64,000 nucleotides of DNA, taken from the NCBI GenBank assembly GCA_945861565.1, contig CAMAUY010000001.1, forward strand, positions 1 to 64,000, read 5' to 3'. This DNA is from Akkermansia muciniphila. Lineage in GTDB: Bacteria > Verrucomicrobiota > Verrucomicrobiia > Limisphaerales > UBA9464. The position numbers and the translations under genes are program-made. Below are positions 36,110 through 46,339 of the stretch, in pieces; position 1 is the stretch's first letter; every line of letters begins with the position of its first letter. The notes under the pieces were generated by a model. It was not told where the DNA came from. It made no database searches and saw only the letters and a list, made by a program, of their open reading frames with translations.

Positions 36110-36503
36110 CACCAACGTCCTTCTCTATGGCGTTTGCCCCGCCAGCAATGAACGAGCTAAGGCCGAGACGGCGAGGGACATCCTCCGGCGCGACGACCTC
36201 ACGCTCTCGGTTCAGGTGCTTCAGGAATTCTACGTTCAGGCCACCCGCCCAACCAGAGCACAGCCGCTTTCCCATGCGGAAGCGACGGCTTTGATCGATC
36301 TCTGGCTCCGCTTTTCCGTCGTCGAACTCTCCGTGCCACTCATGCGCACCGCCCTGCGTATCAAGGACCGCTACCAGACTTCCTACTGGGATGCGGCCAT
36401 CCTTGCCGCCGCCGCGATTGCAGGCTGTGACGAACTCCTTTCCGAAGACCTCAACCCTGGCCAGACCTACGACGGCGTCCGCGTCGTCAACCCCTTTCTC
36501 TAA
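36096..36503 (+). CDS. VapC-type PIN domain ribonuclease toxin
   Basis: A 135-residue PIN domain protein. The first acidic residue is in FIDTNVLLYG at the N-terminus. A conserved Glu is in VLQEFYVQA, and SYWDAAILAAA supplies the third acidic position. These three carboxylates bind the metal that supports RNA cleavage. ATG 36096 is within the antitoxin gene. The expected role is translation inhibition by cleaving tRNA or rRNA when the antitoxin is lost; the target cannot be read from the sequence. The downstream neighbour, lnt, is convergent. Confidence 0.85.
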   Translation: MPFIDTNVLLYGVCPASNERAKAETARDILRRDDLTLSVQVLQEFYVQATRPTRAQPLSHAEATALIDLWLRFSVVELSVPLMRTALRIKDRYQTSYWDAAILAAAAIAGCDELLSEDLNPGQTYDGVRVVNPFL

Positions 36504-36561
36504 CTGAAATTGGCTTCCGAGCATCAAATTCGCGGATAGATGGAAAAAGTGTCAACACAAG

Positions 36562-38310
36562 TCATTGTACAGGCGAGTCCTGGGGCGGCAACGTCGGGAG
36601 TGATCGTCGTCGCGGGACGACCCGGCCGAGGCCTATGCGGATGCCGAGTCCACACCACCAGGCCACACAGATCCACCCGAAGACGTCTCCGTATTGGGTA
36701 TAGAATGTCGTGACTCTGGGCTGTGCGCGGGCCGGCAATGGAAGTGCGATCGTTAGGAATCCGGGGCCGTAGACATTGCCGGATTCGCGTCCGAGGATGT
36801 CACGGAACCGCCCGTGTGCGTCGATCCAGCCGGTGAGTCCATTGTTAGCGACGCGCACCAGCGGAATACCATTCTCCACCGCTCGAAATGCTGTGCTGGC
36901 GGCGTGCTGCCATTGAGCAGAACCTTCACCAAACCAGCCGTCATTGGTCAATTCGAGGAGGAAGTCGACATCGGGAGTTGCGTATTCCCGGGTGTAGTGA
37001 GGGAAATTATCTTCAAAGCAAATTAGAGGGGACGCCACGGGTCCGTTGCTGCCGAGTTGAAACGGGACCGGCTCTTTTCCAGCCGTCAGGCTTCCGCTTA
37101 CCGGCGTCAGCCATTTCATGAACGGCAGCCAGTGTTCCAACGGGATGGTTTCCCCGAAAATGACCAATTGTCGTTTGCGATAGGTCCTGGCAAAGCGGCC
37201 GTTTGGATCAAAGAGAAACGCGCTGTTGTAGGCATTCGTCGCCTCCGGAAGAATTTCCAGATCGTCCGAACCAAATATCCAGTAACAGCCCGCCGACGCG
37301 GTTAGAGCCAGCATCCGATCGAATTGATCTCGCCCGATAGACGGCAGGGAACCTTCCGGCCAGATCAACACCGTGGGTTTGCCGATGAGAGCCTTTTCCG
37401 AGAGCGCGTAGATCTGTTCGAATCGATTGGTGCTGCCATCGGTATCCCAGAGGAGCGTTTGCGGGATGCTCGGTTGAATCAGTGCCAGGGTGATGAGTCG
37501 GGTGTCGGCGGAGGATGGAACGGTAATGCAGTGCAGGCCCCAACCCGTTACCGCGAGGAGAACGAACAAAGGCAGACGCAGGTCCGCAGCCCATTCCCAT
37601 GGAAACTTGGAGGGCTGGCCGTGGAGAATTGCGGGGAGTGGGCATCGACTGCGCAGGGCTTGGTAGAGTCGATGGGCTACCAGCGCAACGGAAACGGACA
37701 CCCAGCACACGAGGAAGGAGAGGCCGTAGATGCCGGTAAATGAACTGATCTGGATCAACGGCGCATTGCGGTATTGAGAGATGCCCAGGAAATTCCAGGG
37801 GAATCCGGATAGAAATCGGCCGAGGATCATTTCGCCCAGAACCCATGCGGCCGGGACGGAAAGAAGTACGACCGTCCGTGAAATCCAGGGCATCGCCTCG
37901 CACCGGTGGAGAAAATGGTTATTGGAATCGAGTGAATTCGGAGTGGATCTCGACGCTTCGTCGCGGGTGGGATGGGCTGGGAACGCGGCGGGCATGCCGT
38001 GCCACACGAGCAATGTCCAGGCGGCCGGGTATAAGGCGCAATAGGCAGAGAGCGCCAACCATCCAGCGACGGCTCCGGCAGGGAATGGGATATAGAGCAG
38101 CCAACCAAGAGAAACGAGATAGTGGGTAAGTCCGGCAATGTAAGCAGTCCGAAATGTTCTGCCACGGGGCAGGCCGATTGTGACCGTTAGGAGCAAGCCG
38201 GGAGCGATCCAGGCAAATCCTGACCAACCTGGTTTGGGATAGGACAGTGCGAGCAGTAGTCCCACGGCGGCCGCCCATGGATACCGGTATAATTCGGGTG
38301 GTGCTCGCAA
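36562..38310 (-). CDS. lnt: Apolipoprotein N-acyltransferase
   Basis: Inner-membrane enzyme that adds the third acyl chain to bacterial lipoproteins. The N-terminal 260 residues hold several membrane segments. The nitrilase-like domain starts near ITLALIQPSIPQ. The catalytic triad is visible as E319 in LIWPEGSLPS, K379 in TYRKRQLVIFGE and C431 in LICFEDNFP. The essential ELTNDGWFG and VRVANNGLTGW segments follow. Length is 582 residues, slightly above the E. coli protein. The only start found is TTG 38310; no ATG fits. The HerA-like gene upstream on the same strand ends 41 bases before. Confidence 0.92.
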   Translation of the reverse strand: MRAPPELYRYPWAAAVGLLLALSYPKPGWSGFAWIAPGLLLTVTIGLPRGRTFRTAYIAGLTHYLVSLGWLLYIPFPAGAVAGWLALSAYCALYPAAWTLLVWHGMPAAFPAHPTRDEASRSTPNSLDSNNHFLHRCEAMPWISRTVVLLSVPAAWVLGEMILGRFLSGFPWNFLGISQYRNAPLIQISSFTGIYGLSFLVCWVSVSVALVAHRLYQALRSRCPLPAILHGQPSKFPWEWAADLRLPLFVLLAVTGWGLHCITVPSSADTRLITLALIQPSIPQTLLWDTDGSTNRFEQIYALSEKALIGKPTVLIWPEGSLPSIGRDQFDRMLALTASAGCYWIFGSDDLEILPEATNAYNSAFLFDPNGRFARTYRKRQLVIFGETIPLEHWLPFMKWLTPVSGSLTAGKEPVPFQLGSNGPVASPLICFEDNFPHYTREYATPDVDFLLELTNDGWFGEGSAQWQHAASTAFRAVENGIPLVRVANNGLTGWIDAHGRFRDILGRESGNVYGPGFLTIALPLPARAQPRVTTFYTQYGDVFGWICVAWWCGLGIRIGLGRVVPRRRSLPTLPPQDSPVQ

Positions 38311-38351
38311 ACGCAGGGAGACTGGGACGGATCCGGTGTCAGGATTAAAAA

Positions 38352-39884
38352 TTAGCGGCGGCGGCCGCCTCCAAAAATGCCACCGAGGACGCCGCGGACG
38401 ATTTCGCGTCCAACCGAGCTTCCCATGGTACGCAACATGGACTTAGCCATGGTGGTACCCAAGCCTTCCGGCTGACGGCCGGTTTTCCTGGCAACCGATG
38501 GCAAGGCTGGGATCGCCGGCGCAGAATCGCTATTGCCGCCAAAAAGGCGCGAGAAGAAACCGCCGGGGCTTGACGTTGGCGTTGGAACGTCCGGGTTCGC
38601 CGGCTTAGCGTGTGCACCGGTCAATTTTTCGTAGGCGGATTCCCGGTCTATGACTTTTTCGTAGACGCCGGCGACGATGGATTCGGCGATGAATTTCTTC
38701 CGTTGCTCGGGTGCAACCGGGCCGATCTGGGATCCAGGCGGTAGGATAAAAGCTCGCTCGACGACGGTCGGTTGGCCCTTGGCGTCCAGGAGGGATACCA
38801 AGGCTTCGCCGACGCCGAGTTGGGTGAGCGTCGATTCGGTCTCGAGTTTCGGATTGGCACGGAAGGTTTCCGCCGCCGCACGGACGGCCCTTTGATCCTG
38901 GGGCGTAAAGGCCCGCAGCGCGTGTTGCACTCGGTTCCCCAGTTGCCCCAAGACATTATCGGGAATGTCGCGCGGATTTTGAGTAACAAAATATATGCCC
39001 ACGCCCTTGGATCGAACGAGACGCACGACCTGCTCGATCTTCTCGAGCAAGGCCGTCGGAATGTCATTGAAGAGAAGATGGGCTTCATCGAAAAAGAAGA
39101 CGAGTTTCGGCTGGGGCAAGTCCCCGGCCTCTGGCATCCGTTCGAACAATTCGCTTAACATCCAAAGTAGAAAGGTCGCGTACAGCTTCGGAGATTGCAT
39201 GAGCTTTTCCGCGGCCAGGATATTGACGACGCCGCGGCCGCCATCCGTCGTCTGCATAAAATCGTCGAGATTCAGCGCGGGCTCGCCGAAAAACTTATCC
39301 GCTCCCTGCGTCTCGAGAGTTAGCAATCCGCGTTGAATGGCGCCGATGCTGGCGGCCGACACATTGCCGTAGTCGGTCGTGAACGCGGCGGCGTTTTCAC
39401 CGACGTAGTTCAACATGGCGCGCAGGTCCTTCAGATCGAGGAGCAGCAGGCCGTTGTCGTCGGCAATCTTGAAGACCAGATTCAACACCCCCGTTTGGAT
39501 TTCGTTCAAGGCGAGCAGCCGGGCGAGCAGGAGGGGGCCCATGTCCGAAACCGTGGCGCGCACGGGGTGGCCGGCTTCGCCGAAGATGTCCCAAAAGGTG
39601 ACCGGGCAGGCGAGCGGCGAGAAGTTGGGGATTTTGAGGAGTTGGACCCGTTCCTGGACCTTGGGGGACTGACCGCCGGGCTGCGAGAGGCCCGCGAGGT
39701 CGCCTTTGACGTCCGCCATGAAGACGGGCACGCCGCGGGAACTGAAGCTTTCAGCCAGGACCTGGAGAGTAACCGTTTTTCCCGTACCGGTGGCACCGGC
39801 AATCAGGCCATGGCGATTGGCCATTTGCGGCAGCAGGAACAGATCCGTAGATTTGTTACGGGCGACGAGGATGGGAGTGCTCAT
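38352..39884 (-). CDS. HerA/DUF853-like ATPase
   Basis: A 510-residue P-loop ATPase of the HerA-like DUF853 group. The Walker A motif GATGTGKT is at about residues 30-37, followed by [11 protein letters not shown]. The Walker B region is [12 protein letters not shown]. An arginine-containing sensor region follows ([27 protein letters not shown]). The C-terminus is Gly/Arg-rich ([10 protein letters not shown]). Relatives form hexameric rings and are DNA translocases or pumps; the role of the DUF853 group is unsettled. ATG 39884 gives the standard [10 protein letters not shown] start; TTG 39935 adds 17 residues. It lies just upstream of lnt, with no functional link that I can see. Confidence 0.87.
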   Translation of the reverse strand: MSTPILVARNKSTDLFLLPQMANRHGLIAGATGTGKTVTLQVLAESFSSRGVPVFMADVKGDLAGLSQPGGQSPKVQERVQLLKIPNFSPLACPVTFWDIFGEAGHPVRATVSDMGPLLLARLLALNEIQTGVLNLVFKIADDNGLLLLDLKDLRAMLNYVGENAAAFTTDYGNVSAASIGAIQRGLLTLETQGADKFFGEPALNLDDFMQTTDGGRGVVNILAAEKLMQSPKLYATFLLWMLSELFERMPEAGDLPQPKLVFFFDEAHLLFNDIPTALLEKIEQVVRLVRSKGVGIYFVTQNPRDIPDNVLGQLGNRVQHALRAFTPQDQRAVRAAAETFRANPKLETESTLTQLGVGEALVSLLDAKGQPTVVERAFILPPGSQIGPVAPEQRKKFIAESIVAGVYEKVIDRESAYEKLTGAHAKPANPDVPTPTSSPGGFFSRLFGGNSDSAPAIPALPSVARKTGRQPEGLGTTMAKSMLRTMGSSVGREIVRGVLGGIFGGGRRR

Positions 39885-40318
39885 GATCAGTGACAACAGC
39901 GGGGGAAAAATGCCCTGGGAAACTTCCGGGGACAAGGAATGGATTGCCCTTGGATTTAGTTGGCGGGTTCCGCACCGGGCGCAGTCGTTGAATGTTGACT
40001 CCGCGCCCAGCGTTCAACGAGCACCGCGGCGGCCAGAGCGTGCCAGCCACAGGCAATGCGAGGGTTAGGAACCCGGCAAGCAGTCCCCACCCAATGCCCG
40101 AAGTCTCAGCCGCGGCGAACTCCAACCCGCTTCGTACAGGTGCCGGATTCCGAATGCCCGACACAGCGGCCAAAGGCCTGCCAAGGCGACGATCTGAAGG
40201 CTCCGGTGGACGTAGCGACGGAATGGCTGCCGGGGACTTTCCGTCAGGCCAACTCCTTTTAAAAAAGAGCCACTTCGGCCAAACCTTTTTGAGAATCTAG
40301 TATTCGCAATGGAATTCG
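39885..40318. other. Gap with no recognised gene
   Basis: About 430 bases without a supportable gene. Short open frames cross it on both strands, but none has a recognisable motif or start. A gccacttcggcc hairpin flanked by aaaaaag and ctttttg lies near 40,260-40,293. It could act as a two-way terminator between the neighbouring minus-strand genes. Confidence 0.35.
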
Positions 40319-41356
40319 TCAGAGCTCAAGCGGCGGGGTGGTGAACCGCAGTCTGCCAGGCAAAGTTTGTAATGTTGCGGTGAGCTCCCGAGAGAGGGCC
40401 AACCCGTCCGCTTGCAATAGGTTTGAGATCAAGAGATCGTTCCCCCCTGTCGCAACGCGAAACCACGGTCCCGGCTCCTTCGTTTCGTGCAAAGAAATCA
40501 ATTCCACAATCGAACCGGGGGTCAGGCCACTTTGCGAAGCAATACGTTTGGATCGGGTTACGGACAGGGTGTCGACTCCGAATGTCGTTTTTGCGAATCC
40601 AAATGGATTGCGTTGCATTCCAAAATCGAGTGCGCGCACAAGATTATGGATTTGTTCGTCAGAGTCTGTCCAATCGATAAACCCATTGCGTGGGGGCTTC
40701 CGATCATAGGCATAATACGTTCGTTTCGAAAGATCCTGCATGACCGGTTTCACGGCACCCTCGATCATCTCTTCGAGCAATTCGCTGAAGGAACGGATGG
40801 ACGCGACATAACATCGGAAGTTAAGCGTTCCGCTCGTGTCGTTCGGATTCACCGTGAACAGGGTTTGCTTCAGGATTCTTCCTGCATCAACTTCATCGAC
40901 CATTTCGTGCCAGGTAATGCCGTGTGAGGTCTCGCCATTCATCAGCGCCCAGGTGGTCACACGGGTTCCCGCGTAACGTGGCAGCGGGCCGTCGTGGTAG
41001 TTGATGGCTCCGTATCTTGGGATTCCGAGAATGTCTGCTCCCAGCCATCGGTAATTGATGATGCTGAACAGATAATCAAAGGGTGCCGACGAGCGCAGGT
41101 GGGCAAGTCCCTCGCTCATGTCCCACGCTGGGATTGTCTTCTTTTCGGCCCAGTTGCGGACGTTGATTTCGGGTGAAATAACTCCCCGGAGGTTGCAATG
41201 CTTCCGGAGCAGAATATCACCGCACTGCATCGCGAGTCCTGTCCTGCCTAGGACGTAGCAGGAAAACGTGAGGGGTGAATTCTGATACCGTTTCGGAGAA
41301 AGCGGCGACGATTCCTGCGTCGAACCGGTTTGATGCGATGCGTCTGCAATAGGCAC
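40319..41356 (-). CDS. NRPS-type formyltransferase, stand-alone
   Basis: Formyltransferase of the methionyl-tRNA formyltransferase superfamily, most like the domains at the start of some hybrid NRPS proteins. The fold begins at [19 protein letters not shown]. The Asn/His/Asp active set is visible as [23 protein letters not shown] and [11 protein letters not shown]-terminal Fmt-type domain follows ([13 protein letters not shown]). It would transfer a formyl group from 10-formyl-tetrahydrofolate to an amine. No NRPS module is present in the window. The start is unresolved: the domain has no ATG, GTG 41356 is used here, and the frame stays open to 41,515 through a hairpin repeat. A 5'-truncated relic is possible. 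Confidence 0.7.
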   Translation of the reverse strand: MPIADASHQTGSTQESSPLSPKRYQNSPLTFSCYVLGRTGLAMQCGDILLRKHCNLRGVISPEINVRNWAEKKTIPAWDMSEGLAHLRSSAPFDYLFSIINYRWLGADILGIPRYGAINYHDGPLPRYAGTRVTTWALMNGETSHGITWHEMVDEVDAGRILKQTLFTVNPNDTSGTLNFRCYVASIRSFSELLEEMIEGAVKPVMQDLSKRTYYAYDRKPPRNGFIDWTDSDEQIHNLVRALDFGMQRNPFGFAKTTFGVDTLSVTRSKRIASQSGLTPGSIVELISLHETKEPGPWFRVATGGNDLLISNLLQADGLALSRELTATLQTLPGRLRFTTPPLEL

Positions 41357-41427
41357 AATATTTTTCTTTGTCGATCCGTACCAACTCCCTCGCCGATTCG
41401 GAAGAAAGGAAGTCGGGGCCACACGGA

Positions 41428-41472
41428 GGCGCCGCCCTACCCGGACGGTAGGGCGCTGCTGCCGCAGCGCCG
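41428..41472. repeat. Double hairpin upstream of the dehydratase gene
   Basis: Two adjacent palindromes: ccctacccggacggtaggg and ggcgctgctgccgcagcgcc. It lies in the divergent region between the formyltransferase and the dehydratase. It resembles the other GC-rich intergenic repeats of the window in style, but I found no second copy here. Confidence 0.45.
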
Positions 41473-41704
41473 GGATATTTCTGCCGAGGCTCGCTGGGAT
41501 TTGGTATCTCAGCAAGGCAGTACTGTTCCGATTGAATTGGGATCGTTCGCCGTCTTCACCGTGCGGTCGGGAATCGATTGGAATCTTTTGCGCGGCGAGT
41601 GCGGGCGGTGCGATTCAAGGGCGATGGCAGCGATGGCATCGGCTGCATTCGAATTTTCGAGGTCCAGTATTCCGCTTTTGACCGCTCTGGTCTTTACTTG
41701 CTCC

Positions 41705-43660
41705 ATGTCCAGCACGGCCCCATTTCATCCGCTCGCAACCGCAGAATCCTCCTACGAACTAAAGACCCGCGGACCGGGTCCGGCGGGCAAGCTGCCGATC
41801 ACCGATGCGATGTTGCGCGAGGGACCGAGCGGAGATCTGTTTGGGTGGACACAAAATGCGGGCATGGGGTGGGCACCGGAGGAGTTGGGGAGGAAGCAGT
41901 TTTTGATTCTGAGCACGCTGGGTGGGGTTCGAGCGCCGGACGGCAAACCCATTGCCTTGGGATATCACACCGGGCATTGGGAGATTGGGTTGCAGGTGGA
42001 GGCAGCAGCCAACGAGATCCGGCGGTTGAAAGGAATTCCCTTTGCGGGATTTGTTTCAGATCCGTGCGACGGCCGGACGCAGGGAACCACCGGGATGTTC
42101 GACAGTCTGCCCTATCGGAATGACGCCGCGATTGTATTCCGCCGTCTGGCGCGTTCCTTGCCGACACGGTCGGGAGTGATTGGGGTAGCGACCTGCGACA
42201 AGGGCCTTCCGGCGATGCTGATGGCTCTTGCCGGGTTGCCCAACTTACCGGGAATCGTGGTGCCCGGTGGGGTGACATTACCTCCGACGGTCGGCGAAGA
42301 TGCGGGCACGGTACAAACGCTCGGGATTCGTTATGCCCGCGGCCTCGTCACTCTGGATGAGGCGGCGGATTTGGGCTGTCGGGCTTGCGGAAGTCCGGGC
42401 GGTGGATGCCAGTTCCTGGGAACGGCGGCGACCTCACAAGTCGTGGCCGAGGCGCTGGGACTTAGCCTGCCGCATTCCGCCCTCGCTCCAAGCGGACAGG
42501 CCGTCTGGTTGGAAATGGCGACGCAATCGGCGTCGGCGATCGTAGCGATGGAGGCGGCGGGAGTAAGGCTGCGGGACATCCTGACGTCCGCGGCGATTCG
42601 AAACGCGATGACGGTTCACGCCGCATTCGGAGGATCGACAAATCTGCTGCTCCATATTCCGGCTATTGCCCACGCGGCGGGTCTTCCCCGCCCCACGGTG
42701 GAGGATTGGATTGCGGTGAACCGGGCCACCCCTCGTTTGGTCAGCGTCTTGCCGAACGGCCCGGTCTATCATCCCACCGTGCGTGCATTCCTGGCTGGGG
42801 GTGTGCCGGAGGTAATGCTGCATTTACGGGCATTGGGATTGTTGGACCTGACGGTGCGCACGGTCTCGGGCGAGACCTTGGGTACGGTCCTCGATCTCTG
42901 GGCGGTGTCGGAGCGCCGCCGGCGATTCCGATCTCTATTGCGCGAACACGATGGAGTTGAACCGGACGACGTCATCTTACCTCCGGGGTTGGCACGCGAG
43001 CGGGGTCTGACGAGTACCGTGACCTTTCCGCGGGGCAACCTCGCGCCAGAGGGCGCTGTCATCAAGAGCACCGCGATTGATCCATCGGTGGTCGATGCGG
43101 ACGGCGTTTTCCGGCGAGAAGGGCCGGCCCGGGTGTTCCACAGTGAACGAACGGCCATCGAGGCGTTGAAGGCAGGCAACGTTCGCGCCGGAGACATCAT
43201 GGTGTTGATGGGCCTGGGACCGATGGGGACGGGGATGGAGGAAACCTACCAAGTGACGTCCGCCCTCAAGCATCTGCCGTTTGGCAAACACGTGGCCCTG
43301 CTCACGGATGGGCGATTTTCCGGGGTCTCAACGGGGGCCTGCATTGGGCATATTGGCCCGGAGGCATTAGCGGGCGGACCGATTGGCCGGGTCCGGGATG
43401 GAGATCGCATTCGAATTGTAATTGATCGAAATCGCCTCGAGGGGACGGTGGATCTGATCGGGGAGGGAGAGCGTCGGTTTTCTTCGGACGAGGGAGCGCG
43501 AATTCTGGCGGAGCGTCCGGTCCATCCGGAACTTCGGGCTCACCCGGGACTGCCGGATGACACGCGCCTATGGGCCATCTTGCAGCAGGCGGGCGGTGGA
43601 ACTTGGGGGGGGTGCGTCTACGACGTGGAGCAGATTTCAGCGCGCCTGGGACACGTCTAA
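41705..43660 (+). CDS. YjhG/YagF family sugar-acid dehydratase
   Basis: A 651-residue member of the IlvD/Edd dehydratase superfamily, very close to the YjhG/YagF branch (D-xylonate dehydratases), which removes water from an aldonic acid to give a 2-keto-3-deoxy acid. The branch-specific stretches GNLFG-like [14 protein letters not shown] and [12 protein letters not shown] are present. Cluster cysteines are in [20 protein letters not shown] and [27 protein letters not shown] and [12 protein letters not shown] follow. ATG 41705 matches the family start; the frame stays open upstream to 41,330 through a repeat. The stop is three bases from the convergent MBOAT stop. It suggests use of a plant-type sugar acid. 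Confidence 0.92.
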   Translation: MSSTAPFHPLATAESSYELKTRGPGPAGKLPITDAMLREGPSGDLFGWTQNAGMGWAPEELGRKQFLILSTLGGVRAPDGKPIALGYHTGHWEIGLQVEAAANEIRRLKGIPFAGFVSDPCDGRTQGTTGMFDSLPYRNDAAIVFRRLARSLPTRSGVIGVATCDKGLPAMLMALAGLPNLPGIVVPGGVTLPPTVGEDAGTVQTLGIRYARGLVTLDEAADLGCRACGSPGGGCQFLGTAATSQVVAEALGLSLPHSALAPSGQAVWLEMATQSASAIVAMEAAGVRLRDILTSAAIRNAMTVHAAFGGSTNLLLHIPAIAHAAGLPRPTVEDWIAVNRATPRLVSVLPNGPVYHPTVRAFLAGGVPEVMLHLRALGLLDLTVRTVSGETLGTVLDLWAVSERRRRFRSLLREHDGVEPDDVILPPGLARERGLTSTVTFPRGNLAPEGAVIKSTAIDPSVVDADGVFRREGPARVFHSERTAIEALKAGNVRAGDIMVLMGLGPMGTGMEETYQVTSALKHLPFGKHVALLTDGRFSGVSTGACIGHIGPEALAGGPIGRVRDGDRIRIVIDRNRLEGTVDLIGEGERRFSSDEGARILAERPVHPELRAHPGLPDDTRLWAILQQAGGGTWGGCVYDVEQISARLGHV

Positions 43661-43663
43661 CAG

Positions 43664-44872
43664 TCAGGGCGTCGTTCCCGTCGTTCCGGAATTTCCGAGA
43701 AATTTGAGGAGCACCGAGGGAATGGTCCACATCGCGCAGACGATCGTGTAGGTTAGAGCGGCCGACCACAGATCCCGCCTCGGGATTCGGGAGCGCAGGT
43801 CGATTGGACAGATTTGATCGCGGTATTTGCGCCACCCGAGAAACCCGGCGAAGGCGCAGCCGTGAAGAAAGCCCCAGAGGAGCCAATACGCATTCGGGTT
43901 GTGCCAAAGTCCGACGAGCGTGAACAAAATAATGCTGTTCACGTATGGGTTGGCCTTTTTTTGACCCCAACGATTGTAGAACAACAGATCTCGAAAAACG
44001 CCGGTGACCGACATGTTCCAGTTCGCCCAAAAATCCGAGAGATTGGTCCGGCCGAAAGGGCGGACAAAACTGGGTGGCAATACCAGGCCCATCCGTTGCC
44101 CGAGAATTTCCTGACTGCGGAGAATGGCTCCGATCAAGAGCAGGAACCCCCAGGGCCCGAATAGAAATGTATTCAGTAAGTAGGCCACGCGGTTATGGGA
44201 ACTGTGTTTCAGCAGATCGGCGGCGTAGTGGATGCAGCAGAGCCCAGCGAGCATCGCACCGACGGGCAGGAATTGCCGCCACCAAGCGGTTCCGTTGGGG
44301 CCGCAGGTTTCGTCCGGACGGGTCATTCGATCCCACTGGATCAGAAACTGCGAGTAGCGAAAAAACGGCCCAAAACAGGTCACGGGCAGCACCGTCCAGA
44401 TCAGGAATCGCGACGGTGCCAGCGTGCGGACCTTTCCGGAACCCGATTCCCAAAGCAGGACCACCCAGCGCAAGAGAAGGAACATGTCGAAACTGTTCCA
44501 CTGCCACGTCCTTCCGTTGAATGGTATATGAATTCCCCCCGCCCAAATTCGGTGTGCGACCGTGTAGAGCAATACGGAGCCAATCATGAGGACGCACGCA
44601 CGATTCCATCGGACACTCGTTGTACTTTCCGAATGAACCAGGAATGAGGCGGTTCCGTAGGCGAGCAGGTTGATGACAAACCACGTGGGTCCGGCTACCC
44701 ACAGAAAAATGGGAAGAAACGCCACGGTAAGGCCGAGCAAGCCTGCCGGCTTGCGAACCGCGGGGAAAACTTCGATCACCAGCGTCCAGGCGAGCGACAG
44801 ATGGAGGCTTAACAACCAGGGGCGAAGTGTTTCTCCGACTGCTTGCCAGAGGGTATCCGGGAGTCGCTCCAT
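43664..44872 (-). CDS. MBOAT family O-acyltransferase (DltB-like)
   Basis: A 402-residue multi-pass membrane protein. The MBOAT core includes FGRTNLSDFWANWNMSV (273-289), FRDLLFYN, and the catalytic His in VGLWHNPNAYWLLWGFLHG (His324 with a second His at 337). Around ten hydrophobic segments are seen. Proteins of this kind, such as DltB, AlgI and PatA, carry an acyl or aminoacyl group across the membrane to an exported glycan. The start lies eight bases after the aminoacyl-carrier-protein ligase stop. This implies that the acyl donor may be an aminoacyl carrier protein, as for DltB. That link is inferred from gene order; no DltD-like partner is in the window. Confidence 0.85.
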   Translation of the reverse strand: MERLPDTLWQAVGETLRPWLLSLHLSLAWTLVIEVFPAVRKPAGLLGLTVAFLPIFLWVAGPTWFVINLLAYGTASFLVHSESTTSVRWNRACVLMIGSVLLYTVAHRIWAGGIHIPFNGRTWQWNSFDMFLLLRWVVLLWESGSGKVRTLAPSRFLIWTVLPVTCFGPFFRYSQFLIQWDRMTRPDETCGPNGTAWWRQFLPVGAMLAGLCCIHYAADLLKHSSHNRVAYLLNTFLFGPWGFLLLIGAILRSQEILGQRMGLVLPPSFVRPFGRTNLSDFWANWNMSVTGVFRDLLFYNRWGQKKANPYVNSIILFTLVGLWHNPNAYWLLWGFLHGCAFAGFLGWRKYRDQICPIDLRSRIPRRDLWSAALTYTIVCAMWTIPSVLLKFLGNSGTTGTTP

Positions 44873-44880
44873 GCACTAAA

Positions 44881-46080
44881 TCATCGGGAGATGTCCTCGC
44901 GGACACCCGGGGGCCACCCGGCGGGATCCAGACCGTGTTGGGCCACGAGGGCGAGGGCGACACGTTCGAGGCCAAATCCAACACAACCCGTGTGCAGGGG
45001 TTGGCCATCGATGGTTCCGATCGAAAAACTGCGGCCAAAGAAGTCTTGGTGAATATTGAAGGAGCCGATGGCAACGCTGCCGCCCGGCTTGTAGGGCAGG
45101 GCGGCTCGCACTTCAAACTTAAGATCGAAAGCCCGTTGAAAGGAGGATTGCTGCGAAAAGTCGTCGATGAAAAACGGGTCCGTGGCGGTCTTGATTTCGT
45201 AGGACAGATTCCAGCGGTCGAGCAGTTGGGTGGAGGCATCGATCACCTTCTGGCGTTGCTCCAACACGAACTCCTTCGGTCCGACAAAAATCAATTCCCG
45301 CATCGAAAAATCCCACAACCGTTCGAGGCCGCGCAGGTTGCCCGATTCGAATCGGAAGCACTTGCCGCGGGCGGTAATGATTCTCGGACGGGTTTGCTTG
45401 CTGTCGGCTAACCAAGCATAGCAGTGAAAGCATACGGTGGGGGATAGCAACGTCTCGGGCGGGGCGAGACTATCAGGCTTTACGTGCAGGTGGTCGCCCC
45501 CCCACTCTGCCTGTTCCGCGAATCCCTGGATCGCCTCCAAGTCTTCCCTCAGATGATGGACGAGCGAGAGAGAGTGCGGAAACGATTTGATATAGCGGCA
45601 GCGGCTGAGGATATCGCCCCCGATGATACTGGGGAACTGATGCGCTTCGGGCGAGAACGATTCCACGGTCCGGAGGAACTGGCGGTCGAAGGCTTCAACT
45701 AGCGCGACCATATGAGGCCCCAACCCGTACCGCCCATTGCCGTACCGAAAAATTTGCCCTTCCCTTTCGAGCGCCGGATGTGGGTCCTCCTGGCACGCGA
45801 ACTGTTCCCGCGGGCGGCTGACCAGAACCTTGTCCCCCCACGACCGGTAGGATCGGCAGAGCTTGGTTGCGACTTCGCGAAGTCGTTCGGTCACGAGCGC
45901 GCGTTGGGCCTCCTGGCCGGGCTTCAACCGGAACTGCACGGTGTCCCGCGAATCCGAAATTCGGAATCCGGCGAGCTGTTCCGAGACGTAGTGAAGCTTG
46001 CCGACAACGTCGCCGACCAATTCAGCGGGGATGACCAATCCCAGCGGCACCGAGTGGGGGAATTCAGACGGGTTACCCAT
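44881..46080 (-). CDS. Amino acid:[carrier protein] ligase (class II aaRS-like)
   Basis: A 399-residue homologue of the catalytic core of class II seryl-tRNA synthetases that lacks a tRNA-binding arm. Such enzymes adenylate a small amino acid (Gly or Ala in studied members) and load it on a carrier protein. Motif 2 is CFRFES (241-246) and motif 3 is HTGCVGFGLER (363-373). Cys217 (TVCFHC), Glu262 (FSMRELIF) and Cys366 match in spacing the Cys-Glu-Cys zinc site of the family as I recall it. ATG 46080 starts seven bases after the carrier-protein stop; ATG 46131 would overlap that gene. It lies directly between carrier protein and MBOAT genes. Confidence 0.85.
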   Translation of the reverse strand: MGNPSEFPHSVPLGLVIPAELVGDVVGKLHYVSEQLAGFRISDSRDTVQFRLKPGQEAQRALVTERLREVATKLCRSYRSWGDKVLVSRPREQFACQEDPHPALEREGQIFRYGNGRYGLGPHMVALVEAFDRQFLRTVESFSPEAHQFPSIIGGDILSRCRYIKSFPHSLSLVHHLREDLEAIQGFAEQAEWGGDHLHVKPDSLAPPETLLSPTVCFHCYAWLADSKQTRPRIITARGKCFRFESGNLRGLERLWDFSMRELIFVGPKEFVLEQRQKVIDASTQLLDRWNLSYEIKTATDPFFIDDFSQQSSFQRAFDLKFEVRAALPYKPGGSVAIGSFNIHQDFFGRSFSIGTIDGQPLHTGCVGFGLERVALALVAQHGLDPAGWPPGVREDISR

Positions 46081-46087
46081 GGCGTGA

Positions 46088-46339
46088 TCAATTGGAAGGG
46101 TTGCAGATGGCGTCAACGATCGTGGGGACATCCACGAGTTCTGCGATCTGGTGACCCGGGCACGACCAGTTGCAGGCTTCCTCCAGGCCGACGATCAACT
46201 GCATGTGGCCCATCGAATCCCAGGCCGCCGGATCGCCCATGCGGAGCTCACCCGCAGTCTCGGTCGGCGAAAGTCCGAAGGTCTGCCCAATGACGGCCCG
46301 CACCTTTGATTCCACCTGTTCACGCTCCAATTCGCTCAT
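46088..46339 (-). CDS. Acyl/aminoacyl carrier protein
   Basis: An 83-residue acidic helical protein of the ACP fold. The phosphopantetheine attachment site is Ser42 in AAWDSMGHMQLIVGLEE, the classic D-S-x-x-x-x-x-L pattern. The DSMGHM variant is more like carriers used outside fatty acid synthesis than the DSLDTV of AcpP. ATG 46339 is the natural start. The amino acid:carrier-protein ligase begins seven bases downstream and is the expected loading enzyme. It overlaps the upstream small gene by 20 bases. No phosphopantetheinyl transferase gene is visible nearby. Confidence 0.87.
   Translation of the reverse strand: MSELEREQVESKVRAVIGQTFGLSPTETAGELRMGDPAAWDSMGHMQLIVGLEEACNWSCPGHQIAELVDVPTIVDAICNPSN

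Noticed and set aside
41330-41704. Long N-terminal extension of the YjhG/YagF dehydratase
   Set aside because: It crosses a double hairpin and has no similarity to the family, whose start fits ATG 41705.
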